A DNA stretch of 64,000 nucleotides from Thamnidium elegans (GCA_025201345.1 JAIXMG010000020.1:1-64000); one strand, 5' to 3'; shown: positions 23,876-36,365, numbered from the stretch's first letter. Numbers and translations: made by a program. Notes: a model not told the origin generated them from the letters alone.

Positions 23876-24250
23876 ATGTCATTAACTGAAAGCATTTCAA
23901 GTTTGCTTGGAAAACAATTTTCCTTTATTAATTTGCTTAAAGAAAAAAAATTATCAAATAAAGATGAAGCGGAAAGAGCTAACGATACTGCACTATTGAA
24001 TTTAAAGAGAAGAAAGAATGCCAATCCTGATCACCTCAGCGCGATTGAAAATAAATGGAACGTGGTAAGTGCTTATGGAAAATAAGCAAGCGCATTGTAA
24101 GAGCTGACTTTAGTATAGTTTCTGAGTTCTACTGAAGGGACAATATACTTCCAAACAAGTACCACAAAGCGAAATATCGTTTCTGAAGGTTTAGCTGAGC
24201 TGAACTACCGTCTTAATAGTTTATTTCACTGTTACTTATTATCCATATAA
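23876..24250 (+). CDS. Putative two-exon small protein of unknown function
   Basis: Exon 1 (23876-24064) starts at a real ATG and ends at a consensus GTAAGT donor. An acceptor TATAG at 24118, preceded by a GCTGAC branch-like site, joins in frame to exon 2 (24119-24250), which ends at TAA. The product is 106 aa, polar, with KRRKNANPDHLSAIENKWNV in the middle and a short hydrophobic end. I do not recognise the family. The good splice sites and consistent phase argue for a gene or recent gene relic; it stands alone in a gene-poor stretch. Confidence 0.35.
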
Positions 24251-25874
24251 AAAGGATACTTATGTGAATCAAGCGGGGATAGCAAGTACACATGTGTACA
24301 ATAAAATGATTAACTAAGACACTTATATGTAAATACGAGTATTATGAAGCAAAATAGTAGTATAAATACGCCAAGATGAGTTAATAGATCATATGAATAA
24401 TTAATCATAATAAAATAGAGGGTTTATTTACTTTTTCCATTATTTTTTTAACTGTCCTTTTTCTTTTTTCTTTACTTACTATTTTGTTTTGTTTTTATAT
24501 TTCTACGTTTGTACAAACCGATACAGTTATTCTTAGAGCGACGGTCGTCCGTAAGGGTAAATGAAAAGTAATGGGTGCAAATCGAACCGCACATCTTTTT
24601 ATTTTTGCAGGCGCAACAGACTAAAGACTTTATAAACCTTCTAACAAAAGATTTCTTATATCGTATGGCGAAGATCATATAATATAATCCATAGCTGATA
24701 AATATCAGTTATTCCGAATCTGCTTATATCTCTACGGCCATCACCTCCATTATAAAGGCTCTTTCGAAGTAATTTTATCCAGCTTATCAAACCAAATGCT
24801 ATCCTGGCGAGGAGAAGCTAAATTCATTTCTCAAGCAATTAAAAAAAAATAACCCTAATATTGATAATCGCCATGGATACAACGCTGACAGTGTAGTATA
24901 AGTAAATCAATCAAATCATGATTGTGAAGGGCTCTACATTTAAAGGATATAAAGGAATAGCCGATGAAGAACCTACCAGCTGTCCCAATATACCTTACTT
25001 CTAACTTTCTCACCTTACGTCCTACACCTTATACATATGATAATGCATTATTAGGATAATAACAAAAACATCACAAATACGAAGTTCGCAATCAAGACAA
25101 TTATATTAAAGGAACGGTAAGTTGAATGATAAATTTTTTTAGTGCCGGATAAATAATAACAATTTTTCTTTTGTTAAAAACACTTATTGATAGCTTGAAT
25201 CCTTTTTCTATACGCGAAGATATTGCTGTAAAATCCCGAAGAAATACCGTCTATATTCATTAGTAACTGTTCCAACAAAGAAACTGTATCATTCACCCAG
25301 CATATAAAAAAAATATACACCACACCTTTGATGCAGATTGCTCCTTATTCGCATACAACGTATTTGTAGCACTATTTCAATTCTCTTTAAGGCCGTATAA
25401 ATCAAACTGATTTATAGTAAAGAGGCGCTTTTTAGTGATGACGAAAGGCTGTCTTAAGTTGCTCTTTAGCTTATGTTTTCGATACCTCTTTGGGGTAGAG
25501 TCTTTTATATTGATGTAACAGCAACATGACACGAAAGATGAAAGGCTGCAACTTAACTGTTGGTTATACATATAAATGGATGTCTATTGGAATTGTTGAG
25601 CTTAAAACGAGTCTTTATTGACCATATCTATTCGACTACGATACTTTTTTTTTAACAACTGTGAACGAATAGGGGATTGTCTTTTCTCAAGTTGACTAAA
25701 GAGAAAGATATAATAAATACAGTAAACTTTTAAATAATTTTTTTTTTTTAGTATACAAAATTCTAAAATAAATGATTTATTAGAGTGATGAGATCCCTCA
25801 TATGACTAATAGAAATGAAGGGGGTGCGGGGGAAATATATTTACAAGTAAATGTCTAAAAAAAGTGTATAAATT
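24251..25874. other. Gene-poor stretch, 1.6 kb
   Basis: No convincing gene on either strand. A short plus-strand frame near 24920-25003 (MIVKGSTFKGYKGIADEEPT) and coding-like scraps near 24715-24850 (SSLSNQMLSWRGEAKF) may be relics of a mobile element, but neither is long enough to call. A perfect palindrome TACACATGTGTA lies near 24289. Confidence 0.35.
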
Positions 25875-27885
25875 TTAATTATGGAAAGCGTCTCTCCAAG
25901 ATTTAAGATTTGAAGGGATACGCTTCCAAGTAGATGGCTTGAACATACTAACGTTCTCCAAAGGATCTTCCTTCTTTCTATCCTCTTCATCTTTAAGACT
26001 ATTTTTTTTAAGATTAGTAAAGATAATATCAACAACAATAATAATAAACTTACTCAAATTCTTCACGACCGGTAACTAAATCAACTTCGATCAATGGAAT
26101 AAACTTGGACTTCTTAACAATCTTGTATCCAGCATAAATAATAACTACAATGGGGATACCAAGATAAGCACCAACCAAAGACAATGGGTCAACAGGGTCA
26201 GCAGACCAAGCATCGTAACCTTGACCGACTAAAACAAAGGAACAGATAGCAAAGGCAAAAATAGGACCAATAGGGAAAATCCTTGCCTTAAAAGGAAGAT
26301 CTTCAACCTTATAACCTTGTAAGATGTAAGCTTTACGGAAACGATAATGAGAGGCAGCGATACCTAACCAAGCAATAAAACCAGCAACACCAGAAATATT
26401 TAAAAGCCATCTGTAAACAACACCATCACCGAAAAGAGAAGTTAAGAAAGCAAGCATACCAATGACAGCAGTGGCAAGTACACAGTAAATAGGAATACCA
26501 TTCTTGGTAATCTTACGGAAAAACTTGGGTGCTTTACCTTCGTTAGCAAGATCTAATAAAGTACGACTAGAGGCGTATAATCCAGAGTTACCGGCCGATA
26601 ATACGGTAGTCAAAATAACAGCGTTCATAATATGTGCAGCAGGTGCGATACCAGCCTTAATAAAGACCAATGTAAAAGGAGAAACGGAAATATCACTAAT
26701 GTCACCTCTTAAAAGCAAAGGATCGTCATAAGGTACAATCAAACCAATAATTAAAATAGAGAGAATATAAAATAAAAGAATACGCCAGAAAACCTGCTTA
26801 ATGGCCTTGGGAACGTTCTTACGAGGATCCTCACTTTCACCTGCAGCTACACCAATTAATTCTGTACCTTGGAAAGAGAAACCGGCAGTCAAGAAGGTAC
26901 TGAGAATACCAAGACCTTGAACACCGCCCCTGTTGAAAACTTCAACACCGTAATAGTAACCGCCCAAAACACCAGTATCTACCAAGATACCGAGCAAGAT
27001 GAAAATAAGAATTGTCAAAACCTTAATTAAAGCAAACCAATATTCGGCTTCACCGTAACCTTTGACAGAGAATAAATTCAATCCTAAAATGATGACTAAA
27101 AATACAACAGACCAAACAGCACCTGGAACATCAGGTAACCAATAAGCCATTACCATAGAACCTGCAGTCTATTTAAAAAAAAGGTTAATATATTAAATAA
27201 TAAATAAACGGGTCACTTACCAATTCTACAGCAACAGTAACAGCCCAGTTATACCAATAGTTCCAGCCTAAAGCAAAACCGAAAGCAGGATCGATAAATC
27301 TACCAGCGTAGTTATTAAAACTACCAGAAATAGGAAGGAAAGTAGCCTAAAAAAAGGGTTAGTTTCTTTTTTTTTTCTTTAGCCTTCCTAAAAATCCATA
27401 CCATTTCACCTAAACATTCCATCATAAAGAAAACCATAATACCAATCAAGGAATAGGCGATTAAGGCACCTCCCGGACCAGCATTGGCCACGGAAGCACC
27501 AGAAGCCAAAAACAAACCTGTACCGATTGTACCACCCAAAGAGATCATGGTTAACTGTATAAACAAAAAAGTTAGATCGATGTAACATATTTGTGATACG
27601 GTAATAGTACAAAAAACATACATGTCTAGCTTTTAAACCTCTGTGTAATTTGGGATTATCGTCAACAACATCGCCAATAGAACCAGATTGTCCACTTCTA
27701 CTATAGACCCTTCCAGCATCTTCATAAAACTCACTACTCCCGTTTTTATCGTCTGTAGGTGTATTACGTGATCTCATTGTATCGTTCTTGAAATCGTTCA
27801 TGTTGATTTCTTCAACATTTTCGTTATATCGACTACTTGATTCACCTTCTTCTCCACTCTTCCTTGATCGTTTTCCTTTAAACAT
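25875..27885 (-). CDS. Amino acid permease (AAT/YAT family)
   Basis: Five exons (27885-27622, 27554-27402, 27346-27221, 27168-26054, 25998-25875) give 593 aa. Conserved first-helix block MISLGGTIGTGLFLASG, then GPGGALIAYSLIG, and GFSFQGTELIGVAAGESEDP in the middle are hallmarks of fungal plasma-membrane amino acid permeases (Gap1 relatives). About 12 membrane spans are visible. The first exon is a long polar cytosolic N-terminus with Lys/Ser-rich stretches, the kind of region used for ubiquitin-controlled sorting. The C-terminal tail is charged and ends in SWRDAFHN. Substrate range cannot be told from sequence alone. Confidence 0.92.
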
Positions 27886-30002
27886 GGTATATTAACAATT
27901 TTTTCTGAAAAAAAAAAGAAAGAAGAAAAATTAAAGAGCGGAAATAAAATATAAAAATGTTAAAAAGAAAACTTTATAAGAAAATCTTTTTATGGTCAAA
28001 TTGCTTAGATTATCAAATTCATTTCCGAAACAGGAAGAAAACTTGCCCTATTACTTTTTTACTTTCTGTCAAAGGTTTCACCATCTTTCTCTGTCTATTT
28101 TTCTTTTGTGTTTATTTCACTAAATAAGGCGATATTACAGTAATATGAAAGATGACCTTTTTTTTAAAAAAAAAGCTATTGTTTTATGTATTCTTCAATT
28201 CACGTAATAAAAAAGAAAAACAAACGTTACTTGAAAATTTTAAAACTAAAAATCTTTTCATATTCAGTTTACTACTCCCTCATCATCTGTTTCTATGGTA
28301 CTAAAATTAGACGGACTTGAATTTTTCTGGATAATTCATCTTTCTATTTTTTGTAAGGTCTGAAATATACAAGAACGAATCCTACTCGCTTCTATGTATT
28401 ATGATATCGTCATTTTACGTTGAATAGAAAAATAGTATATTTCTTTCCAAAAAAAAAGTATTACCGAACAGATTTGCAGGTCCTTTCCTTCCTTAGTGTA
28501 TGTATATGTCGTTATCATGCCTACAAGATCGTATCTGTAGTCTGTATTTATCAAATGATCGTGTTTGTCCTATTTATAACTGACATTTGCATCTTTTATC
28601 AAGAAAAAAAGCTCTATCTTACATATTTTGAAACTATAAGCAGCTTTTAGATATTGAACCGCCTGAACCAATTTCTTTGCTCTAAAAATCGACCATTCTA
28701 GTCTTTTATAATCCAAAAGCATCTCGGTATAGTAACTTTGTTCTTGGCTTTTCATGGATTCACAAAGGAATGAAACATGTGCACGAATGAGGAGCTTCAA
28801 ATAGAATAGGAAAAAGTCCGAAAGGTCATCTCGTTTTTTGCAAGATATGCTTTTTTTTTGAGATACGTATTACCTCAATACCAAATAAGTGACATTTTCT
28901 TACAGTTTTCTGGATTACTTTAAAGGAAATAACGTTACAATTTATTAGATTAAAAAAAACAACGTAACGCCAACCAAAGAAAAAACAATTCGCTTTATAA
29001 TTGAATATACAATTCTAACAAATTAAGAAGGTCTGACTCCCCTTAGAATTCCAAGAACGTAGCACACGATGTAATATAAAGTTGGCTTTGGCACCAAAGA
29101 TATTTAATCTGGGTATGCCATACGATGGCGTTTAAAGCTATATTATTTTGTTTACTTTTGTGCGTCATTCGTACATTTACAAAAGGCAAACATTAAGCAC
29201 TTTCCTTATCCAATTTACTAGCGCGTAGCCAAAGGGACGCAGAGACGAATAATTTTTTATAGAACAACTATCTCACCACGAACACATGGCGCCGATGATG
29301 AACGGAAATTAAATACGTTTGATCACTTTCACCTGTATGTTGTTTTTTTAAAAAAAAAAGTACTCCGGTGAATAAGTCCCGAGGCTTGATACCCAATACT
29401 TATCTCTCTTTCTTTCCTTTATTTTTTAAACAAAAAAAAACGATATCGCTGCCGGCCTTCTTTTAAACTTTTTTCTCAGGCCAGCCCTTAGACATTACTA
29501 TGCAACCCATTCATATTAAATTATACTATTAAAATCAAATAATTTATTGCTGAACATCCATTATAATTCTACCGATTAACTCGCTGCTTTATATAATGCG
29601 ACGTTTTGTAGAAAATTAGTGTTACCTTTCTTTTCTTATTTTAGTTATTACCTACCCTTTTATTGTTGACCTGTAATATTTTTGATTGGTTCTCTTCCTT
29701 TGATTTAAGATGGTAGACCAAAGAGAGAACTGTATAGTATCCGAAACTCGATTAGTTTGGATGGTTTACTTTTAGTGTTGGACTAAATCTTTGTGAACAA
29801 CTCGGCTATAATGAATTCCCGTAATTATAAGGTATTATTGGCTGAGTCCCTGTTTACAAATTGTTCGGACCACTAAAAAAATTGATTTAACAAGGTAGAA
29901 AATAAACTGTTTCTTTATTTCGACCTTACAACCCCCCCCCCCCTCTCTCTCTCTCTTTCTCTCTCTCTTTCTTTCTTTTAAGGAACGCTACTAAAAAAAA
30001 AT
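27886..30002. other. Intergenic region, 2.1 kb, between divergent permease and HEM3 genes
   Basis: AT-rich; I see no protein or RNA gene. It carries promoters for both flanking genes. A C12 run followed by a long CT tract (29932-29979) lies just upstream of the HEM3 start. Confidence 0.45.
29932..29979 (+). repeat. C12 plus (CT)n pyrimidine tract in the HEM3 leader
   Basis: Twelve C residues followed by CT repeats with T interruptions, ~48 bases of pure pyrimidine ending about 24 bases before the HEM3 ATG. Likely in the promoter or 5' leader. Confidence 0.8.
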
Positions 30003-31127
30003 ATGGTCGGTACTGTCGAACAAAAAAGAATTATTAATATCGGTACTCGCAAGTCTCAGCTTGCCCTTGTTCAAACCGAGATCGTTCGTAATTGTCTTCA
30101 AACAGCATTCCCTCAATTTGAATTTCGAATAGTCTCTATGACAACAATAGGTGATCGTATCTTGAACGTTGCATTAAATAAAATTGGTGAAAAAGCCTTG
30201 TTTACAAAGGAACTTGAAGTTGCCTTAGAGGACGGCCGTGTAGATTTGGTTGTACATAGTTTAAAAGATTTACCTACCGTTTTACCCGACGGTATGTATT
30301 TGGGTGCCGTTATGGAACGTGAAAATCCCAATGATGCTTTAGTCTTATCTCCAAAGTACCAAGATCACACATTAGCTAGTTTACCTGCTGGTTCTGTTAT
30401 TGGTACAAGTGCTCTTCGTAGAATCGCTCAATTGACTCACAAATATCCTCACTTGGTTTATAAGGATGTTGTAAGTTTTGATTTATTTTGGTTCATAATT
30501 ATATCCTGTACTTATCCTTTTTTCTTTTTGTGTGTGTGTGTGCGTGCAAATAGCGTGGTAATCTGTAAGTCAGATATGTGCAATTAAAATTGAATCATGT
30601 ACTAATTAATTAATTATAGTAATACCCGTTTAGCAAAATTAGATAACTCTGAAGGAGAGTATGCTGCTATTATTTTAGCAGTAGCAGGTTTAGTGAGATT
30701 GAATATGTCAGACCGGATTTCTAGTGTAATTCCTCCTAGTGATTCATTACATGCTGTGTCGCAAGGTGCATTAGGCATTGAGTGCCGAAGCAAAGACACT
30801 GAGATTAGAGAATTATTAGACGTTTTAAACCATCATCCTACACGTATTATGTGTTCCGCTGAGCGATCATTGATGCGTACTTTAGAAGGAGGATGTAGTG
30901 TACCTATCGGTGTGAACTCCAGTCTTAAGAATAAGTGCTTGACTTTACATGGATTAGTTGCGAGTTTAGATGGACAACAGATTGTACAATATGAAGATTC
31001 TGTATCATTGATAGATTCTAAATCAAATGAACAAGATGTACTGTTAGCTACTGAGTTAGGCATTAAAGTAGCAAATGAATTACTTAATAGAGGTGCGGAT
31101 GCTATTTTAAAAGAATTAGCTCATTAG
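30003..31127 (+). CDS. HEM3: Porphobilinogen deaminase (hydroxymethylbilane synthase)
   Basis: Third/fourth step of heme synthesis: joins four porphobilinogens into hydroxymethylbilane in the cytosol. Exons 30003-30470, 30554-30564 and 30620-31127 give 328 aa. The middle exon is only 11 nt and encodes the start of the conserved [12 protein letters not shown] block, which is restored only with this microexon. N-terminal [10 protein letters not shown] and LKDLPT (substrate/catalytic Asp region) are present. The dipyrromethane cofactor Cys is C252 in [10 protein letters not shown]. The heme product is needed by the catalases at the left edge, but there is no operon-like link. Length agrees with fungal HEM3. 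Confidence 0.97.
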
Positions 31128-32015
31128 TTCTTTCTACTGAAAAAAAAAAAGCCCTCTCTCCCCTCCCCAACTCCATCTAGATAAATACCACTTATATTCT
31201 CTGTTTCTACATTTAAACTTACTTTCCCTACCTCTGTATCCTTGTAATTTTTAAAAATAAATAAATCTCTTATTAGCCTTAATATTCTAGATATCGTAGT
31301 ATTATTTATAATTTAAAAAAAAAATGCGAGAGTAAAACAGTTACCATTGCTATATATACGTGTAAAATCATGTACTAAAAAAAAAGGATAATTGTGGACT
31401 ATATAATATTTTCAGATACATGACAAAAGTAGCTCTTATTACTGAATCCGATCATTATACTTATGCACTAGAAATATATATAACCCCTCATTCTATTTTC
31501 TTTTGTTTTTATTTTTACCTAAACAAAAAAACTTTATAAGGTGATAACCTATACTGTCATATGTCATGGTAAATGTTTTTAAATACAATATTATATAATA
31601 ATGACTGCTGATAAATTAAAGTGAAATAGGCCGTAATAGAGAAAGTGAAAGTCAGTGGAATGATCAATTTTCTCGCTCATAGAGTATATTTTTAGGAGGT
31701 TCATATGCTTGCTCCCACACTATACATAATTCATAATTTGGAAGCTTCGGTAAAAGGTTGGAAAAATCAGTTGATTTTTTAATGCTAGGAAATCACATGC
31801 CTATACATGCATGTATAGTATTCGCTCTTTTTTTCCACTGTTCGATCTGTAACGAGCTATATTATACACTAGGTTTACCTCGTTTTTTTTAATTATTATT
31901 ATTATTATTATTGCCTTTTTTTTTATTTAAATATTGTCTGAATCAGTTCCTTTGTTTTTTTAAAAATAATATAATTTATTTTTACAATATTTTTTTTTCT
32001 CTCTTTCATACACTC
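31128..32015. other. Intergenic region
   Basis: AT-rich DNA between HEM3 and the F-box gene, with A-runs and a (TTA)n tract near 31890-31912. No gene recognised. Confidence 0.4.
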
Positions 32016-33128
32016 ATGGATACCTCATTATTCAACAATTCTTTGCCTAAAGAAATCGCTTACACTATATACCAACATTTAACAGAAACAAATGATATTA
32101 GAAGCTGCTTGCTAGTTTGTCAATTATGGAATTACCTTGTTACAGGATTATTTGGCGATAGAATTCAAGTAAAGTTATCTTCCAACAACTGTCACGCATT
32201 TTTAAAAGATGTTAAAAGGTACCCTAGTCTCGGTTCAAAAGTATGGCGTATCGCCTTTGATAACCGATCTTTATCTACTATAGCCGTCAGACGAACTGAA
32301 ACGTTGGTAACACTTCAATCTGCGATAAATTCTTGTCCAAATTTAGTTCGATTCCGACTCTTGTCCAACGATAATTTAGAAGCTTATTTGAGTGTATTGC
32401 AACATGTGAATACAAGAATGCCTAGTATACAAAAAATCAGTATTGCGTATTTATCTGGTGTGACGCCATGTATAAAGCAAATGCATTTATACGTCAACCT
32501 AAAGTACTGCCGGACAGTTGAATCAATGTCAATATTAGACGTTGGTAAAAATGAAACGCTTGACAAATTGGGGGGTCTAGTTACATGTATCTCCAAATTT
32601 CCTAACTTAAGACAATGTTATCTATCCGGATCGATAGCAAGTACATTTAATCTCGATTCTATGCAGAAAATGAATCCAAATCTAGAGTACTTGGAAATAT
32701 GTGGTGGTAAATTGACAGTGGAATCGGACTATCGAGCACGAGGTGTTCCAAAAAATGATGCGATAAAAAGTATGGAATTGTATGTATATAGTATCGATAT
32801 CAAATGTTTGCAATATATTATGGAACAATTACAAGGTTTAGAAAACTTAACAATTAAATGCACAAATGACATTATATGCGATACTTCGACAGAACCATCT
32901 GATTTTAGATACATCTTTGAACGTTTTATTTTTTATTGTAAACAGTTAAGGAACGGATACCTGGTTAATCTCAAATACAACAACTTCGAATTCAAACTAA
33001 CTCAACCGGGTATAAAAATGGTTACAGACGAAGACGACGAATCTAACTTAGATTACTACTTTGAAGATTATAATTATTACCTTAGCGACGATCTAGATTC
33101 GTGGTGGTATCCTGGATATACTATTTAG
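32016..33128 (+). CDS. F-box protein, LRR-like C-terminus
   Basis: Intronless 370-aa frame; I take the ATG at 32016, since the upstream extension is T-rich low complexity. Residues ~8-45 (LPKEIAYTIYQHL, then SCLLVCQLWNYLV) form an F-box, the SKP1-binding module of SCF ubiquitin ligases. The rest (60-350) has irregular leucine-spaced segments such as CPNLVRFRLLS and FPNLRQCYLSG, like degenerate leucine-rich repeats that would bind substrate. The acidic, Tyr/Asp-rich tail (DEDDESNLDYYFEDYNYY) is unusual. Mucoralean genomes carry many such F-box genes; the substrate is unknown. Confidence 0.75.
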   Translation: MDTSLFNNSLPKEIAYTIYQHLTETNDIRSCLLVCQLWNYLVTGLFGDRIQVKLSSNNCHAFLKDVKRYPSLGSKVWRIAFDNRSLSTIAVRRTETLVTLQSAINSCPNLVRFRLLSNDNLEAYLSVLQHVNTRMPSIQKISIAYLSGVTPCIKQMHLYVNLKYCRTVESMSILDVGKNETLDKLGGLVTCISKFPNLRQCYLSGSIASTFNLDSMQKMNPNLEYLEICGGKLTVESDYRARGVPKNDAIKSMELYVYSIDIKCLQYIMEQLQGLENLTIKCTNDIICDTSTEPSDFRYIFERFIFYCKQLRNGYLVNLKYNNFEFKLTQPGIKMVTDEDDESNLDYYFEDYNYYLSDDLDSWWYPGYTI

Positions 33129-33739
33129 TCCGCCTTTTTTTTTTATAAAAAAAAGAAAAATGCATACATACATTTAAAGCAATTTTCAGTGAAATCCTCC
33201 TACGTTTTCAAAATCTTTAGCTTTTTTCTCTTTCTCCATGTTTCATTTAATCCCATTAACTACTATACTTTCAAACCCTTATTTTCACTAGCATATAATT
33301 CAGTTTTTTTTATTTTACTTTAAATAAAGTTGTTACAATCTACATTAGATTTAAATAGCAACATTACTCTTGAAACTAAACGTAATCAACTATTATCAAA
33401 AACACAAATGCTGTTCTTATGTAATCAATGAGATGGCAATACTAAAAATGATAACTATATTTCGATATTAATTTCTTAATTCTCTGTACAAATACGTGTA
33501 TTCGATTAAGATACTTAAACAAATAAAAATATCACGAGTATCTAGGTAGAACTACTTCTAAGAAACAGGGCAAATTTACTGTTTCTCAACTGTTTATCTG
33601 CGTAAAACAATAGACTAGGAATAAAAGGTCTGTTGCGTTTATTTATCTTATTCCAGAGGTTCATTAAATAGTGTTACAAATAGAGTGGTAGTTATTTGTA
33701 AAGATAGATATTAAAGTAAAGAATAAAATAAAATGATAT
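33129..33739. other. AT-rich intergenic DNA
   Basis: About 600 bases downstream of the F-box gene without recognisable gene or repeat structure. Confidence 0.35.
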
Positions 33740-34555
33740 TATTTTATAACTTCAATAAATTGTAAGTGAGCACCGGAGTTATAGCTGTCCAACTAAAAGA
33801 ATGTATTATATAAGAAATATAATACGTAGAGTAATAAAAGAAAAGAAAAATAAGCTTACAGAGAATTATAAGGTAAAAAGAATATAATTCAAGGGATCTT
33901 TTATAAATAAAAAAATGAAATATAGAGTATAACTTACAAGATAAAAGTAAGATAGGTTTTATTTAATATGTAAAATTATGTAGTATTTATATTCAAAGAC
34001 ATCGGTCAGGACATCCTTTGAACCTTGTAAAATATCGAAGATACCAGGAATAGTTTTGTTCCTTTTGTTCCTTTTGTTCCTTTTGATTCTAAATAATGTG
34101 TAATGGATAAAGTTCTAATCTAGTTTTTTGTTGTTTTTGTTCTAGTTAGCTAATATAATAAAATAAATTGATGTTTTTACAATCGGAAAGAACTAAATGT
34201 CATTATAGATGTAAATGAAGGATAAACTTGAGTAAAAGGTAATAAAAAGATGGGAAAGTAATAATAAAGTTAAGTATGTAGAAAGTGTAACAGAAACTGA
34301 GGTTCAAAAAGAAAAATAAACTAATGGAGAATAAAAATGATAGCAATTGATCTAGAAGTAAAAAAGATAATTTTGGTTCTGGAAATAAAAGCAATGAAAA
34401 TGTGTAACTTGTTCAGATAAAAGTGTAAAATAGAGCTTTAAACCGGTACGATATTCTTTGATTCGTAATAATACCTTTTACAGTTGGACAACTTAAAATC
34501 TGATGCTCACTATACTTTTATTGAACTTTTATAACATCCTTACTGTTGTCACTAT
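33740..34555. repeat. ~0.8 kb unit with ~65-bp imperfect inverted ends
   Basis: The left end (about 33740-33810: TTCAATAAATTG, AGTGAGCACC, TGTCCAACTAAAAG) and right end (about 34480-34555, inverted: TTCAATAAAAG, AGTGAGCATC, TGTCCAACTGTAAAAG) mirror each other. The interior is AT-rich, without an ORF, and includes three copies of CTTTTGTTC near 34060. This could be a miniature DNA element or a pair of inverted repeat copies. Confidence 0.5.
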
Positions 34556-34819
34556 TCTTTTAGTCAAAATTGGTTATCAATTTTGTACTACTTTCATTTT
34601 ATATAAATAATATTCTATTGTCATTAAATAAATCTTTATCACTCTTTTACACAAAAATAATATCTTCTACTTTTATAGTCATGTTACACAATGACCTTTA
34701 TTTATCCCCGTAACACTAAATCAAGAACGATGCTCTTTGAAGAGGATTCTCTTCGACGAAGATGGTTGTAAACAAATTTTAACTTCCTTTGCCTTAAAAT
34801 AATACTTTTGTAATAATCT

Positions 34820-35140
34820 GAAATAATATAAATAACCATTAAAAAAAATCACAATCTAATAAAAATCAATTCACATTTTGTAAACAACTTTATCTTATAC
34901 TTCTATTAACTTATAAAAGACCTTTAAACTAGCTCCTTTATTTTTATCTTTACTTTATATTTTTTTTTTGTTCCTGAATTCCCTTGGATCTTACTTTCCG
35001 TTGTGCTTTTTTACCAAAACCCTTTATTTTTTTTATTTACCTAAGTCGTTCTACTTATAAAACAGGAACTGGTGCTCACTTTTCTTACTATTACCTTATT
35101 ATACTCTTTTTACACTTTACCACACTATCTATTGATTAAC
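34820..35140 (-). repeat. tRNA-Leu-associated repeat, copy 1
   Basis: On the minus strand this reads GTTAATCAATAGATAG, then GAGCACCAGTTCCTG, then AAGATCCAAGGGAATT, then CTTTTATAAG, and matches the plus strand at 59051-59312 in the same order. It lies about 200 bases past the 3' end of tRNA-Leu(UAG), in the same orientation as the tRNA. No ORF. Confidence 0.7.
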
Positions 35141-35340
35141 ACTATTACCTTTTATTTTATTTCTCTGCCACATAACAAATTCTAACAGTCATTATACATT
35201 AAAGCTATACGCACTTCAGACGCTGACACTGCTTATTAATTTTTTTAAAAAAATGAAGTCGTTCAAACATTTATTACACGTGACTGTACTTACAAAAACG
35301 ATAAAGGTCGCACAAAATTAATCACTCCTAGATAAAAAGT

Positions 35341-35422
35341 TGATACAAGTGAGGTTCGAACTCACGCCCCCGAAGAGATTAGATCCTAAGTCTAACGCAT
35401 TAGACCACTCTGCCATTGTACC
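35341..35422 (-). tRNA. tRNA-Leu (anticodon UAG)
   Basis: Minus-strand cloverleaf of 82 nt including the A discriminator. Acceptor stem GGTACAA pairs with TTGTATC; the D-arm is GGCAGAGTGGTCTAATGC. The anticodon stem TTAGA/TCTAA encloses CTTAGGA with anticodon TAG. It has a long class II variable arm (CTCTTCGGGGG) and a T-arm GTGAG-TTCGAAC-CTCAC. No intron. A and B box promoters are within the gene. Confidence 0.95.
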
Positions 35423-35760
35423 TTTTCAAATCTCAAAAAAAATTACCGTTTTTATTACTCGGTTTAATCTGTTACATACACCACATTTCTGTTTCACATG
35501 TCCTAAAAAGTAATTTACTACACAGGAAAATAACTATAATTTTCAGAAGCGAAGGAACTAGGAGCAGCTGCTTTGGATTGTGGAAATAATAGAGAAAAAA
35601 AAATGATTGTAAGTCACTGCTAAAAAAAAGCTCAATGAGATACCGAAACTTAAATGATCGCTCAAAAATCGTTTCTAAAAAAAAATAACTATAATTGAGA
35701 AGCCAGCAAAAAAAATTGTTGTCAACTTGTTTCTTTTTTTCGTTTCTAATTTTTTTTATT
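35423..35760. other. Intergenic region
   Basis: Upstream flank of tRNA-Leu(UAG), AT-rich with A-runs; I see no gene. Confidence 0.35.
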
Positions 35761-35764
35761 GAAG

Positions 35765-36328
35765 ATACTGCACCATTGCGAGTAAAAGCGCTAAATGTTA
35801 AGCACTGATGCTTGTACAAACACTGGAAAGCTTGAGGAAGCATCAGCGCTAATTTTAAACTGAAGAAAAAAAAACTACTGACAAAAAAATAAATAAAATA
35901 CTAGTAAAAATTACTTTTTTTGAAAAAAAAAAAACCCCTCGTTTCAACACTTGGCATTCTTTTTTTTTCTATTTGGAGAGCAAAAGCTGTAACTGAAAAG
36001 AAGGAAATTGAAATTCCATCGATAATTTTTTTTTCCCTGCCAAATTTTAGCGATACCGCTTGTGTAAGCGGTACAACGCTTCCACAACCGCAACCGCTTA
36101 GATATTATCGCTCTGGCTCACCTCAGTATAATATACTGAAGTAGAAGTTCCTTTTTTTTTTAAGTATAAATATTTCTATATTCTCTATTTCTATTACTGC
36201 TTGCTTAAAGGGTGTTTACTTTAATAAATTTTGCTAAAAGGTAACTATTTCACTTGATTCAAACTTAATAATAGCTTATTCCGACTCTTTTTTTTTTATA
36301 GGTATTGTCTTATTCCACAAGTGTCTTT

Positions 36329-36365
<37 letters not shown>

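Noticed and set aside
24560..24620. tRNA T-arm-like segment (GTGCGGTTCGATTTGCAC on the minus strand)
   Set aside because: No acceptor stem, D-arm or anticodon arm could be fitted around it.
29700..29880. Coding-like scraps upstream of HEM3 (MVDQRENCIV and others)
   Set aside because: Interrupted by stops in every frame and without a consistent match to transposases or other families.
35472..35843. 123-codon minus-strand open frame
   Set aside because: Composition reflects A/T runs (Lys/Phe strings); no motif and no plausible start context.
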